This document shows, one piece after another, positions 53,148 through 63,108 of a stretch of DNA of 64,000 bases; positions within the stretch are counted from its first letter, which is position 1, and every line of letters begins with the position of its first letter. Made by a program: the position numbers and the translations under genes. The DNA is from Devosia faecipullorum. Lineage in GTDB: Bacteria > Pseudomonadota > Alphaproteobacteria > Rhizobiales > Devosiaceae. A model generated the notes under the pieces. That model was not told where the DNA came from and did no database searches. It worked only from the letters and a program-made list of their open reading frames with translations. Where the stretch lies: assembly GCF_015158295.1 (NCBI RefSeq), contig NZ_JACDXV010000002.1, positions 257,501-321,500 of the forward strand, in the 5' to 3' direction.

Positions 53148-54635
53148 CTAAAAGGCGTTCTGGCGAGTCTTTCTTGAAAAGACGGTGAGCAACACGATCC
53201 AGCAATCGAGAAATATCGACCAATTGTCGATATAATAAAGGTCGTGTTCCGTCCGCGCTTCAAGATCGCGGAAATCATTGGTTGGGCCGCGATAGCCATT
53301 GATCTGGGCCCAGCCGGTAATGCCCGGCTTGATGCGTTGACGATAGGCATAGTCTTCGAGTTGCACGGCAAGTTCGCCATCATGCATCAGCGCATGGGGG
53401 CGGGGTCCCACAATGCTCATCTCGCCCTTCAGCACGTTTACAAATTGAGGCAGTTCATCGATCGAGGTGGCGCGGATGAAACGGCCCACCCGGGTTACGC
53501 GACTGTCGCCGATGCTGACCTGGCGCATATTGTTGCCGTCTTCCATGGTGGTCATGGACCGTAGCTTCCAGATGAAGAATGGCTCGCCATTGAAACCGCG
53601 CCGTGCCTGGCGGAAGAAGACGGGACCGGGGCCTTCGAGTTTGATCGCGATGGCCGCGACCAGGAAAAGCGGAGAAAGCAGCAAAAGGCCGACCAGACTG
53701 CCGACGACATCGAACGCGCGTTTGAGCGCCACCGATGCATGATCGAGCGGCGCGCGCAGCACGCGAATGCCGCCGCCCGTCAGTCCCAGCGGCACAATAT
53801 CGAGGAAGCGCAGCGAGGTATTGTCGGTGGCCGGCACGCCGATCACGCTGACGGAATAGCGTTTGAATTCCCGGGTCAGGCGTTCGAGATCGTCCAGATC
53901 GTTCAACTCCCCCACGACGATGACATATTGCGTCCCCAATGCGATCCAGCGCTGCGCCGTCTCCTGGATGACGTCCTTGCGCAGATTGCCCTCGGCATCC
54001 AGAATTTTTTCGAGCGACAGAGACCCGGCAAGGCGGTAGCCGACGCGCCAGAGCTGGCCGTTGACGAGGAAGCGCGCCATGTCGATTTCGCTGCCGATCA
54101 CCCCGACTTTTCGATATTGCAGGCGACCCTGATGCACGTGATTGCGCAGGGCGGAATAGGCAATGCCTCGCAAGGTGATGAGCACCGGCGCCCCGATCAG
54201 GAAGCCCGAAATCAGCGAGACACGCGACAGCGACCCGATCAGGCCCAAGAGGAAGGCGAAGAACAGAGCCACGGCGAAGGCCAAAGTCCAGCCAAGAATA
54301 CCTTCGGCGATGCCGGATTGTCCGGATTGAATATTGTCGAGGAAGCGGCCGACCGAGATGGCTCCGGCTGCGCCATAAAGAATGCCGACCAGAACGGCAA
54401 AGCCGACATAGAGCAACAGGAGACTGCCCTGGAGCGGCATCGCATTGAGATTATGATAGACAAGAGGCGGCGCGATGACGACCAGAAACGCCGAGGCGCC
54501 CTCGACCAGGCCCATCAGCCAGCTTAAGGGCGCGCGGTTTATCTCGATCCGCCTGCTGCGGCGCCTTTCGGTGAAAGCGCCCCCAATATGTTCCTGCGCC
54601 ACGCAATTTCCCTGGCATGGTGTGACTTTGTTCAT
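53148..54635 (-). CDS. Polyprenyl-phosphate sugar-1-phosphate transferase (WcaJ/ExoY type)
   Basis: A 495-residue enzyme that starts a polysaccharide repeat by moving a sugar-1-phosphate to undecaprenyl phosphate. The N-terminal half has about four to five membrane helices and a Rossmann-like region (KVGVIGSEIDMARFLV, IVVGELNDLDDLERL). The catalytic bacterial-sugar-transferase domain follows: KRAFDVVGSLVGLLLLSPLF, WKLRSM, SIDELPQFVNVLKGEMSIVGPRP and KPGITGWAQINGYRG. The length and two-part layout match WcaJ rather than the shorter ExoY. The rest of an exopolysaccharide cluster is not in the window. Divergent from the TolC-like gene. Confidence 0.92.
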   Translation of the reverse strand: MNKVTPCQGNCVAQEHIGGAFTERRRSRRIEINRAPLSWLMGLVEGASAFLVVIAPPLVYHNLNAMPLQGSLLLLYVGFAVLVGILYGAAGAISVGRFLDNIQSGQSGIAEGILGWTLAFAVALFFAFLLGLIGSLSRVSLISGFLIGAPVLITLRGIAYSALRNHVHQGRLQYRKVGVIGSEIDMARFLVNGQLWRVGYRLAGSLSLEKILDAEGNLRKDVIQETAQRWIALGTQYVIVVGELNDLDDLERLTREFKRYSVSVIGVPATDNTSLRFLDIVPLGLTGGGIRVLRAPLDHASVALKRAFDVVGSLVGLLLLSPLFLVAAIAIKLEGPGPVFFRQARRGFNGEPFFIWKLRSMTTMEDGNNMRQVSIGDSRVTRVGRFIRATSIDELPQFVNVLKGEMSIVGPRPHALMHDGELAVQLEDYAYRQRIKPGITGWAQINGYRGPTNDFRDLEARTEHDLYYIDNWSIFLDCWIVLLTVFSRKTRQNAF

Positions 54636-55015
54636 GGGTTAGCATGTCCGCCCGCCGCGCCCAATCAACCTCGTCCGATTAAGTTAACCGCACCAAAGCG
54701 GGTTTTGGCGCAGCGCTGTGACGATGGGCGCGCAAAGGACCGGCAAAGATCGAGGCCGTCTGTTGTCGGAATATTGCCGAATAATGGCATGGGTGGCCCA
54801 CATTTTGGGGGTAATATTCTTGATGCGCCGAGGTCTTGGCTCGCCGGATTGATGTAATTCCGGTCAAAAATGTAAAATACTGATTTTAGTACTTTTATTT
54901 GAACCTTAAGATTTTCTAAATATTGATTTAGAGGTTTGTTTACCCTGTTCATTTACATGTGGTTACCCATAAAGGCTGATCAGCGCGTTCATGCGGGTCG
55001 GTATGCCCAGCGTAA
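54636..55015. other. AT-rich intergenic region
   Basis: A 380-base divergent promoter region between the sugar transferase and TolC-like genes, clearly richer in A and T (about 54840-54960) than its neighbours. It contains TTAAGTTAACC at 54679-54689 and TTAAGATTTTCTAAA at 54906-54920, which resemble CtrA half-sites and a near CtrA dyad. No gene or RNA was recognised. Confidence 0.5.
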
Positions 55016-56413
55016 ATGGGGTATTGTAAGTTGCGAAACCGTCCGATTGCCGTCTCATTTGCCTTGGTGACGCTCGTCGCCGTCCTGTTGTCGGGTTGCG
55101 CCCGCAATTCTACACACCAGAGCGCCACTTCTGGATGTCTGGGCACCGCGACGCGCGCCGAATGCCTGCCCCCGGAACTGGGTGACCCTGGCAGCGACGT
55201 CTCCGCCTTTGGTCCGATTTCCGCTGCCCCCGAAGTGCGGGCAGCAGAGGCCCGTTCCAGCGCCGCCGCGCGGGAAATCGAGCGCGTGTTGGCCGCCAAT
55301 CGTCCCGACCTGGTGTTCCAGACCGGGCTGGGGGCGCAAACGGGTGGCATGGGTTATGGTGGCCAGTCGGCCTCCAGCGACTATTCCTATGCGCTGTCGC
55401 TCAATGTGCCGATCTACCGCAGTGGCGCGGATGCTGCCGCCGATACCGCCCGGGCGGAATATCGCGTGGCCAGCGCCAATGCCGGCGACCGTCGCGTGGC
55501 AACGGCCTATGAAATCGCCATCTCGCTTCTGACCATCAGGCAGCAACAGGAGGTGATCGCGGCCCTCGACAATTACCAGAACGCGGTTGCCAGCCTGCGC
55601 AGGGGCGTCGAGGACGAAATTGCCGTCAGCGCCGCCAGCCGTCTCGATCTCGATGAGATCGACCGTCAATTGTCGCGCAACGCCATGTCGGTCGTGGCGG
55701 CCAAGCTGGTGCTCAACGAAGCCAGCACCACGGTCAAGCGCTATGGTGTTTCGGCCTCCAGTCGCTTGCCCGATGTCTCCGGCCTCGGTCTTGACAAGAA
55801 CCAGCAGGCCCTGATCGATATTGCGTTGCGCAACAATCCGCGGGTGCAGAGCCGCACCGCAGCCGTGGACGCCGCATCCTCGCGCGTCCGGGAGGCCGAT
55901 GGCCTGATGGGGCCGTCCGTGTCGGCCCAATTGCAGCTCTACGGAGAAACCACGAGCCTTTCCGAGGCCGGGTTGGCCAATGGAGCGCGGGCGCAGGTTC
56001 AGTTCTCGATGCCGTTCGACTTCAGCGGCGTTGGCGGTGCGACCAAGAACCAGCGCTCGGACGAAATGCTTGCAGCCCAATATGACAGCGAGGCGGCCAA
56101 AGCGGGCGTCGCGACGGCGGTGCGCATCGCCTTTGACCGGCGCGAGCAGGCGCGGCGCATGCAGGCGCTGGCCCAGGCCGAACTCGATAGCGCCCAAACC
56201 TTTGTCGTTGGCATCCAGGCCGAGCGGAAGGTGGGCGGGCGCACGCTGATGGATGAAGTGCGCGCGCTCGAAAATCTCGGTGCGGCCCGGGTGAGCCTGA
56301 TCAATGCCCGCTTCGAGCGTCTTGCCGCAGAATATACTCTTGCCGCTGAAACCGGGCTGATCACCAGTCTCTTCGGCTCCAGCATTCCCACGGCAGCATT
56401 GAACCTCAAATAG
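55016..56413 (+). CDS. TolC-like outer-membrane efflux lipoprotein
   Basis: A 465-residue outer-membrane factor of the OEP/TolC family. A lipobox (LVAVLLSGC) gives a lipid anchor. The family's two repeated halves with long coiled-coil helices are visible, the first ending in RRVATAYEIAISLLTIRQQQEVIAAL and the second in EAAKAGVATAVRIAFDRREQARRM; the beta-strand segments contain YSYALSLNVPIYRSGADAAADTARAEYRVA and RAQVQFSMPFDFSG. ATG 55016 or TTG 55031 are both possible starts; the latter has a distant GGGG. Such proteins work with a periplasmic adaptor and inner-membrane pump; neither is adjacent. It may serve the nearby PKS product. Confidence 0.85.
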   Translation: MGYCKLRNRPIAVSFALVTLVAVLLSGCARNSTHQSATSGCLGTATRAECLPPELGDPGSDVSAFGPISAAPEVRAAEARSSAAAREIERVLAANRPDLVFQTGLGAQTGGMGYGGQSASSDYSYALSLNVPIYRSGADAAADTARAEYRVASANAGDRRVATAYEIAISLLTIRQQQEVIAALDNYQNAVASLRRGVEDEIAVSAASRLDLDEIDRQLSRNAMSVVAAKLVLNEASTTVKRYGVSASSRLPDVSGLGLDKNQQALIDIALRNNPRVQSRTAAVDAASSRVREADGLMGPSVSAQLQLYGETTSLSEAGLANGARAQVQFSMPFDFSGVGGATKNQRSDEMLAAQYDSEAAKAGVATAVRIAFDRREQARRMQALAQAELDSAQTFVVGIQAERKVGGRTLMDEVRALENLGAARVSLINARFERLAAEYTLAAETGLITSLFGSSIPTAALNLK

Positions 56414-56423
56414 TGGCTGGAGC

Positions 56424-59400
56424 CTATAGTCCGGGCCCCAGTCGCTTCTTCAGCTTGCTGGCCAGAACCCGCACATAGGGCTCGAGTACCATGCTGTCAT
56501 GGTCGCCCGGCACTTCCTGAACATCGAGTGCTTCGACATAGGGTGACCAGCCATTGTCGTCGAGCACGACATTGCGCCCGGTCTGGAGACGCCGTCCGCC
56601 GCTGAGACGGTAAAGCACTTCCGCTCTCGGCCTCAGCAACAGCACCGCGCCGGAATAGGGCTTGACCTGATAATGCTTCAGCGCCTCGTAAAAGGCCGCC
56701 TCGATCCTGGCATTATGGAATTGACTGCCAGACTGTTCCTGGCTGGCGGCCAGCTGCTTTTCCGCCTGCACCCGTTTCCAGTCGCGGCGGCTTTTTAGCC
56801 ATTCGCCGAAAAAATTAACGCCATGGCGCCGGACATCCTGCAGCTTCATATGGACGCGATCGAGCAGCGATAGTGGGGTCTGTCGGGGCAGCGGCGTATC
56901 GAGCATGACCAGCAGGGAAACCTCCTCGCCTTGCTGCCGCAATTGCTGCGCCATTTCATAGGCGATGAGGCCGCCGCCGGAGAAACCGCCCAAAATGTAA
57001 GGCCCCTTGGGTTTCACGCTGCGGATTTCGGCCAGGTAATCGCTGGCCGCCGCCTCGAAGGTCAGGTGCGGCTCCTGGTCGCCATAGAGCCCGCGCGCCT
57101 GCAATCCATAGACGGGGCGATTGGCGCCGAGTTGCAGGGCCAGCTGGCGCAGATTGAGCAGATTGCCGAACATGCCGGCGCAAATGAAGATCGGCGACGC
57201 ATCGCCGCCCTTGCCTTGGCTCATCGGCACGAGATGAGTGAGCCGCCTTTTTGCGCCGCTCTCCGGCTGCGCAAGCTCTGCGACATCGCTGGCCGGCGCC
57301 TGTGCGGCGATGATCGCGGCGCAGGTGGCAATGGTTGGCGCTTCGAACAGCACTGAGATCGGCAGGTCGAGAGAAAACGCCTTCTTGATCATCCGGAACA
57401 ACCTGACCGCGATCAGCGAATGTCCGCCGAGATCGAAGAAATTGTCGTGAATGCCGATCCGCTCAATACCCAGCAATTCCCGCCAGAACCCGGCAAGGAC
57501 TTCTTCGACCGCCGAGCCGGGGGCGACGAATTCGATGTCGAGATCGGGACGCTCAAAGCCCGCATCGGCCTCCTTTGCCGGTTCTGGTCCCATGCTGGTC
57601 CGGTGTTTCAGCGCCGCCAGGTCCATCGAACTGATGATGGGCTGGGGCCGGCGGGTCGCGATGGCCCGCAGCATGGCGTCGAAGCCGTCCTGTGGGCCGA
57701 TGCCATTGCGCACCAGGGCAGCCAATTGCTGGGACGCCGGGCTGGACGTGGCCTCGTGCGGTTCGGCATGGCGCGCGCGCTGGGGGGCGGGAGCGGCGAA
57801 GCCGCCATCGAGGCGCTTCATGACGAAGCGGTCGGCCTCGAGCACGATTTTTCCCGCAGAATCGGTGATGGTGATGTCAAACGCGGCATAGCCATCTGCC
57901 GTGCCATTTGCGTCGAGCCGGACATGGCTCAGGATCGCCTCCGGCAAAGTGTCATGGACGCGGATGGCGCCATAGGACATGGGCACCCAAAGCGTGTCGG
58001 AAGAAGCATATTCGGGCACAAGGCCCATGGCGAAGCCGGTGGCGATATCGAGCAATGCCGGATGGAGCTGGACGCCGTTCTCAAGATCGGCGCGGAATGT
58101 CTCGGCGAGGCGGAGTTCGGCGGCGGCTTCGCTTGTGCCGATGGCTTGGGCGCGCAGCACCTGCCAGCGCGGGCCGAACTGGATTTTTCCATCCTGAACC
58201 GATTTCAACGCCGCCGACAATGGCGAGCGGATAATCGCACCGCCGGAAATTCCGGCGAGGTCGATCTTGGTGCTGCGCTCAGGCGCGATTCTGGTATCGA
58301 GGCGGGCCTCGGCATGGGTGACAAAAGCGCCTGCGCCGCTCCTGGCTTCGATCGCGACATCGTAGCCGGAGCCATTGCCGGTCATGCGCAGCCGCAGATT
58401 TGCGCTCTCGCCGTCGGCAATGGCCAGGGGCGCGAGGAAGACCAGATCGCTGATGACGAAGCCGGAGCCCAGGTCGCATTCATTGGCCGCCTGTGCGATC
58501 ATCTCGATATAGCCGGTGCCCGGAATGACGGCCTGACCCGATGCGGTGCGATGTTCCGCCAGAAGCCAATGGGTCCGGGGGCTGATCTCGACTTCAAGCG
58601 CGGGAGCCGCGCCGCTGTCGCGCACCCAATGGGTAAAGAATGGCCCTTTGGCGGGCCAGCTTGTCGGCGCATTTTGCCGTGAGGTGTCCAGATTGGTGGC
58701 GCGGGCGGCAAGGCCGATCTCGTTCCAGATGCCCCAATGGATGGAAAGGATCTGACGATCCGTGCGGTGCGCCTGTGCCTCTGCATAGGCGTTGAGATAG
58801 GCGTTGGCGGCGACATAATCGACCTGGCCAGCCGGAGCGGTGTCAGTACTGGTCGAGGAGAAGAGCACGAAAAGATCGAGCGGAACGTCACGGAACAATT
58901 GGTCCAAAACCATGGTGCCGTGGAGCTTGGGGGTGAGCACGTTTTCGATCTGCGGCAGCGATTTCACCGCCATGAGCGCGTCATCGACGAGGCCGGCGGC
59001 GTGCAGGACGCCATTGATCGGGCCAAAAGAGGCATTGGCCGCCGCGACTACCCCGGCCATGTCCTCGGGATTGCCGACATCGCCAGACACATAAAGAACT
59101 TTATGGCCGGCTTGTTCCATCGCCTCGATCTGCTCGATGGCGCGGTAGCGCCGATCATTGCTGCCATGGGTCAGCTGATAGAGCGGCCAATCCGCCCGCT
59201 CGGGCAGGGTGGCACGTCCGGTCAGGACCACGTTCGCAGCGAAGCGTTCGGTCAAATGCCGGGCCATGGTCAGGGCGAGATCTCCGAGGCCACCGGTGAT
59301 GAGATAGACGCCGTTGCGACGGAAGAGGGGATTTTGCGAGGACGGCTCTGGAAGGGCGAGCTTTTCGTGGTGCAGCGTCCAGCGCCGCCCCTGCCGATAG

Positions 59401-62400
59401 GTGAGCACTTCGGAGCCGTGCGGGGCCAGAAGGTCTTCCTCCAATTGCTCGATAAGGGCCGACTTTTGCTCTCTAAACTTGGAGAACGCAGTTTTTGTCT
59501 CGGCAAGGCCGAGGTCGATCAGGCGCACCGAAAGGCCGGCCATCTCCTTGGGAATGGTCAGGCCGGGGCCCAGAATCGTGGCTTTTTCCGGATAGGGCAG
59601 GGGCTCATCGCCGACCCGCTGCATGCCGTTGGTGACCACGTGCAGCTGGGTTTCCTCCGGCCTGCCGGCTTCATCGAGCGCCTGGGCGAGAAAGAGCAGG
59701 CTATAAAAGCCCTGTTCCTGCAGGCGATTGAAGAAAGTCGAGCCGGGGCGGTGGCTTTCCTCCCCAGTATTGAGCCAGAGATGGACTATGTTGGTCGGGA
59801 ACTCGCCTTCGGCACCAATGGCGGCGATGAGCGCATCATAACCGGCGCGGCCGTCTTCGGGGCAGAGAACGTAATCTTCTGCCGAGTGCTGGGCGAATGT
59901 ATCGCCGGGAGTGACGCTGATCACCTTATGGCCGTTGCGCCGCAGGCTGGCGATCAGTTCCGCACCAAGGCCAGTGTCGTCGCAAAAAATCAGGAAGGAT
60001 CTTGGTTCGCTATGGGCATCGATAGCGATATCGGCCACCGAGCGTCGCCAGACCGGCCTGAATCCCCAATCGGCAATGTCCTTGATGCGGGCGATGTCGG
60101 TTTCGGTCGCCTGGTCATTGCCTGACGCTTGGCCGGGCGCGATGAAGAAGCGCTGATGGTTGAAGGCATAGGCAGGAAGCGACACGCGTCTTGCCCCGCT
60201 GCCCTGCCAGAGGGTGTCGAGCTCGGGTGAAAGGCCAAGTGCCCAGGCCCGGCCCAGCGCCGTCAGCAGATGGAGGCGGTCATCGGTGTCGTCATCAGCA
60301 TGCGGCAGGCTGTTGAAAACCTGGTTGGCAGCGATGGCTGGCTGCAGCTTGACCAGCGAGGACAATGTCCGCCCCGGCCCAACTTCGATGAAGACACGAT
60401 CGGGCTGTTGCGCCAGCAGCGCCGCGCCGCGCCCGAACTCCACAGTCGAGCGCAGATGGCGCGCCCAATAGGCCGGATCGCGCGCCTCTTTTTCCGTCAG
60501 CCAGTCGCCGGTCAGGTTGGAGATGATGGGGATCTTTGGCGCATTGAGCCTGATGCTGCGCAGGAAAGCTTCGAAGCGCGGCAGGATAGCGTCGAGCATA
60601 CGCGAATGGGCTGCGATGTCGATCGGTACGCGAACGGCTTCGATACTCCGCTGTTCGAGGGAGAGCCGGAATGCGTCCAGATCCTCGTTTCGGCCCGAAA
60701 CCACGCAGAGCTTGGGGGCATTGACCGAGGCGATGTCGAGGCTCGGGGGCAGCATGGCGCGCAGGGCGTCGGGCGCGAGGGCAATGCTCAGCATGCCGCC
60801 GGGGGGAATAGTGTCGAACAATTCGCCTCGTAGCCGCAGCAATTGCACTGCGTCGCGCAGGCTGATGACTCCGGCAACGCAGGCGGCGGCGTTCTCGCCC
60901 ATGGAATGGCCCATCAGGGCATTGGGCATGATGCCGTGTCGCATCCAATGGCGGGCCACGGCCACTTCAACGATGAAGATGGCAGGCAATTGGATGGAGG
61001 GCTTGAGAAAACGCGCCGCCGCTTCGCCTTCGTCCAGTTGATCGTCAAGCCAGACATGGCGGATTTCAGCAGCGGCCGCCGGATCGAGGCCGGATAGGGC
61101 CTCTTCGACGATGGCGCGGAACTGGGCATCCTCTTTGTAGAGGCTGCGGGCCATGCCGGGATGCTGCGCGCCGCCGCCGGGAAACAGAAAGACCGCGCCG
61201 GCAGGGGCTTCGAGGGCCTGATGGGTGAATGCCCGCCTCGTCTCGGGCGTGGCCAGCAACGCTATCGCCTCGTCCCGATCCCGCGCCGCCAGTACCCGCC
61301 GGTGCTCGAAATGCTTGCGGCCGGAATAAAGCGTGTAACTGGCATCGGATATTTGCAGCGCCGGATCGGCGGCAAGGGCGGATGACAGGCGGACCATGCC
61401 CTGATCGAGCGGCTTGCGGTGCTTGGCGGAGAACATGAAAAGGTGCGGCCGATCGTCCGCCGTGGCGGCGCGGGCTGCGGGAAGAGGCGCTGCCTCGATC
61501 ACCACATGGGCATTGGTGCCGCCCACGCCCAGCGAATTGACGGCGGCACGGCGGGGCGCAGAGGTTTGTGGCCATGGGGTGAGGCGATCATTCACCACGA
61601 AAGGAGTGTCGGCGAATTTAACCGCCGGATTGGGTTTTTCGAAGCCCAGCGTTGCGGGGATTTCCCCGTGCTTGAGTGCGAGCGTGGTCTTGATCAGGCT
61701 GACCACGCCGGCAGCGGTGTCGAGATGACCGATATTGGATTTGACCGAGCCGACGCGGCAGAACCCGCGCTTGTCGGTGCTCTGGCGAAACGCCTGGGTC
61801 AGGGCTTCAATCTCGATGGGGTCGCCCAGATATGTGCCGGTGCCGTGGCATTCGACATATTGGATACTGTCGGCGCTGACGCCGGCCAGACCCTGTGCTT
61901 CCAGGATCGCCTCGGCCTGTCCGGTGACGCTGGGCGCCAGATAGGTGGCTTTGCTGGCGCCGTCATTGTTGACGGCGGTGCCGCGCACGATGGCGTGAAT
62001 GATGTCCCCGTTGTCCAGCGCATCGGACAGGCGCTTCAGCACGACGACGCCGACGCCGCTGCCAAAGACCGTCCCGGCGGCGCGATGGTCGAAGGCACGG
62101 CAATGACCGTCGGGGGAGAGGATTTCGCCCTCCTGGAACAGATAGCCCCGGCGATGCGGCAATTCGATGGTGACGCCGCCGGCAATTGCAGTCTCGCACT
62201 CACCGGCCAGAAGGCTCTGGCAGGCCATGTGCACCGCCACCAGCGAGGTCGAGCAGGCGGTCTGCACATTGACGCTGGGTCCGTGCAGGTCGAAGAGAAA
62301 GGAGGCGCGGGTCGCGAGAAAATCCTTGTCATTGCCGGTATGGCGCAACAGGAACATGCCGACCTGATCAACGAGCTGACGATTGCTGCAGACGTTGAAA

Positions 62401-62804
62401 TAGAAATAGCTGCCCATGCCGCAGCCGGCAAAGACACCGACCGGCCCACGATCTTCATCCGCGGTGCAATTGGCGTCTTCCATGGCCTCCCAGGTGCATT
62501 CGAGGAATTGGCGATGCTGGGGGTCCATGATCGCCGCTTCCTTAGGGCTGAGCCCAAAAAAGTCGGCGTCGAACATTTCCATGGCCGGCAATTCAGCGGC
62601 GCGACGGACATAATTGGGGTGGTGCAGACGGGTGGCGGATTCGCCGGCGTCCAGCAATTCTTCTTCCGTCAGGTCACGGATGGATTCCACGCCATTGCGC
62701 AGATTGCTCCAGAACTCGTCCACATTGCGCGCGCCCGGCACGCGCAGGGCCATGCCGACGATGGCGATGTCGCTGGGGGAATATTGCTCTGAAGACGCGA
62801 CCAT
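56424..62804 (-). CDS. Type I polyketide synthase, KS-AT-KR-DH-ACP-TE
   Basis: A 2126-residue single-module synthase. KS (about 12-437) has Cys184 (TACSTS), His320 (ECHGTG) and His360 (SNIGH). AT (about 538-830) has Ser634 (GHSMGE) and His733; the selectivity site reads IAAHS, neither typical malonyl (HAFH) nor methylmalonyl (YASH). A degenerate ketoreductase-like half (about 910-1145) precedes the KR (about 1162-1365), with GGLGDLA, Ser1316 and Tyr1330 (VDYVAANAY). DH (about 1390-1665) has His1418 with one extra residue before Gly, and Asp1586 (HPALLD). ACP carries Ser1796 (LGGHSL); TE (about 1870-2110) has Ser1942 (GFSGGG), Asp1969 and a C-terminal GDHDSM histidine. The usual order is DH before KR; here KR precedes DH. 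The TE implies release of a finished acid or lactone. Convergent with the TolC gene, divergent from the formyltransferase gene. Confidence 0.93.
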   Translation of the reverse strand: MVASSEQYSPSDIAIVGMALRVPGARNVDEFWSNLRNGVESIRDLTEEELLDAGESATRLHHPNYVRRAAELPAMEMFDADFFGLSPKEAAIMDPQHRQFLECTWEAMEDANCTADEDRGPVGVFAGCGMGSYFYFNVCSNRQLVDQVGMFLLRHTGNDKDFLATRASFLFDLHGPSVNVQTACSTSLVAVHMACQSLLAGECETAIAGGVTIELPHRRGYLFQEGEILSPDGHCRAFDHRAAGTVFGSGVGVVVLKRLSDALDNGDIIHAIVRGTAVNNDGASKATYLAPSVTGQAEAILEAQGLAGVSADSIQYVECHGTGTYLGDPIEIEALTQAFRQSTDKRGFCRVGSVKSNIGHLDTAAGVVSLIKTTLALKHGEIPATLGFEKPNPAVKFADTPFVVNDRLTPWPQTSAPRRAAVNSLGVGGTNAHVVIEAAPLPAARAATADDRPHLFMFSAKHRKPLDQGMVRLSSALAADPALQISDASYTLYSGRKHFEHRRVLAARDRDEAIALLATPETRRAFTHQALEAPAGAVFLFPGGGAQHPGMARSLYKEDAQFRAIVEEALSGLDPAAAAEIRHVWLDDQLDEGEAAARFLKPSIQLPAIFIVEVAVARHWMRHGIMPNALMGHSMGENAAACVAGVISLRDAVQLLRLRGELFDTIPPGGMLSIALAPDALRAMLPPSLDIASVNAPKLCVVSGRNEDLDAFRLSLEQRSIEAVRVPIDIAAHSRMLDAILPRFEAFLRSIRLNAPKIPIISNLTGDWLTEKEARDPAYWARHLRSTVEFGRGAALLAQQPDRVFIEVGPGRTLSSLVKLQPAIAANQVFNSLPHADDDTDDRLHLLTALGRAWALGLSPELDTLWQGSGARRVSLPAYAFNHQRFFIAPGQASGNDQATETDIARIKDIADWGFRPVWRRSVADIAIDAHSEPRSFLIFCDDTGLGAELIASLRRNGHKVISVTPGDTFAQHSAEDYVLCPEDGRAGYDALIAAIGAEGEFPTNIVHLWLNTGEESHRPGSTFFNRLQEQGFYSLLFLAQALDEAGRPEETQLHVVTNGMQRVGDEPLPYPEKATILGPGLTIPKEMAGLSVRLIDLGLAETKTAFSKFREQKSALIEQLEEDLLAPHGSEVLTYRQGRRWTLHHEKLALPEPSSQNPLFRRNGVYLITGGLGDLALTMARHLTERFAANVVLTGRATLPERADWPLYQLTHGSNDRRYRAIEQIEAMEQAGHKVLYVSGDVGNPEDMAGVVAAANASFGPINGVLHAAGLVDDALMAVKSLPQIENVLTPKLHGTMVLDQLFRDVPLDLFVLFSSTSTDTAPAGQVDYVAANAYLNAYAEAQAHRTDRQILSIHWGIWNEIGLAARATNLDTSRQNAPTSWPAKGPFFTHWVRDSGAAPALEVEISPRTHWLLAEHRTASGQAVIPGTGYIEMIAQAANECDLGSGFVISDLVFLAPLAIADGESANLRLRMTGNGSGYDVAIEARSGAGAFVTHAEARLDTRIAPERSTKIDLAGISGGAIIRSPLSAALKSVQDGKIQFGPRWQVLRAQAIGTSEAAAELRLAETFRADLENGVQLHPALLDIATGFAMGLVPEYASSDTLWVPMSYGAIRVHDTLPEAILSHVRLDANGTADGYAAFDITITDSAGKIVLEADRFVMKRLDGGFAAPAPQRARHAEPHEATSSPASQQLAALVRNGIGPQDGFDAMLRAIATRRPQPIISSMDLAALKHRTSMGPEPAKEADAGFERPDLDIEFVAPGSAVEEVLAGFWRELLGIERIGIHDNFFDLGGHSLIAVRLFRMIKKAFSLDLPISVLFEAPTIATCAAIIAAQAPASDVAELAQPESGAKRRLTHLVPMSQGKGGDASPIFICAGMFGNLLNLRQLALQLGANRPVYGLQARGLYGDQEPHLTFEAAASDYLAEIRSVKPKGPYILGGFSGGGLIAYEMAQQLRQQGEEVSLLVMLDTPLPRQTPLSLLDRVHMKLQDVRRHGVNFFGEWLKSRRDWKRVQAEKQLAASQEQSGSQFHNARIEAAFYEALKHYQVKPYSGAVLLLRPRAEVLYRLSGGRRLQTGRNVVLDDNGWSPYVEALDVQEVPGDHDSMVLEPYVRVLASKLKKRLGPGL

Positions 62805-63108
62805 GACCTGCCTTTATCCTTAGGTCTGGTCCAGATGATTTGCCGCTACGGAAAGAATATCGGTGCAGGCCAGACGCATCAGAGCAAATATCATCGCTGC
62901 CCGAGGCTTGCCGGAAAAACTCCGAATGTCGTTAAATTTTCCGGCTGCGCTGCAACGTGAGCAGAGAGTTAACCCTGTTGTCGCTCCGGGCACCCGGCTT
63001 AACCAAAGATTACATTGGCTCGCGCAATTCCCTTTCAAAAGATCATGATGGGCTAATCGCGGGGCCCTAGGGTGATGCGATGCGCCGCGCTGCTTTGGGG
63101 AGACGATC
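62805..63108. other. Divergent promoter region of the PKS and formyltransferase genes
   Basis: A 304-base space with no gene. TTAACC occurs at 62969-62974 and again at 62999-63004, exactly 30 bases apart, i.e. on the same face of the helix; TTAAAT occurs at 62932. No obvious sigma-70 pair could be fixed by eye. Confidence 0.45.

Noticed and set aside
54906-54920. Full CtrA dyad TTAA-N7-TTAA
   Set aside because: The second half reads TAAA, so it is only a near match in AT-rich DNA and not called as a site.
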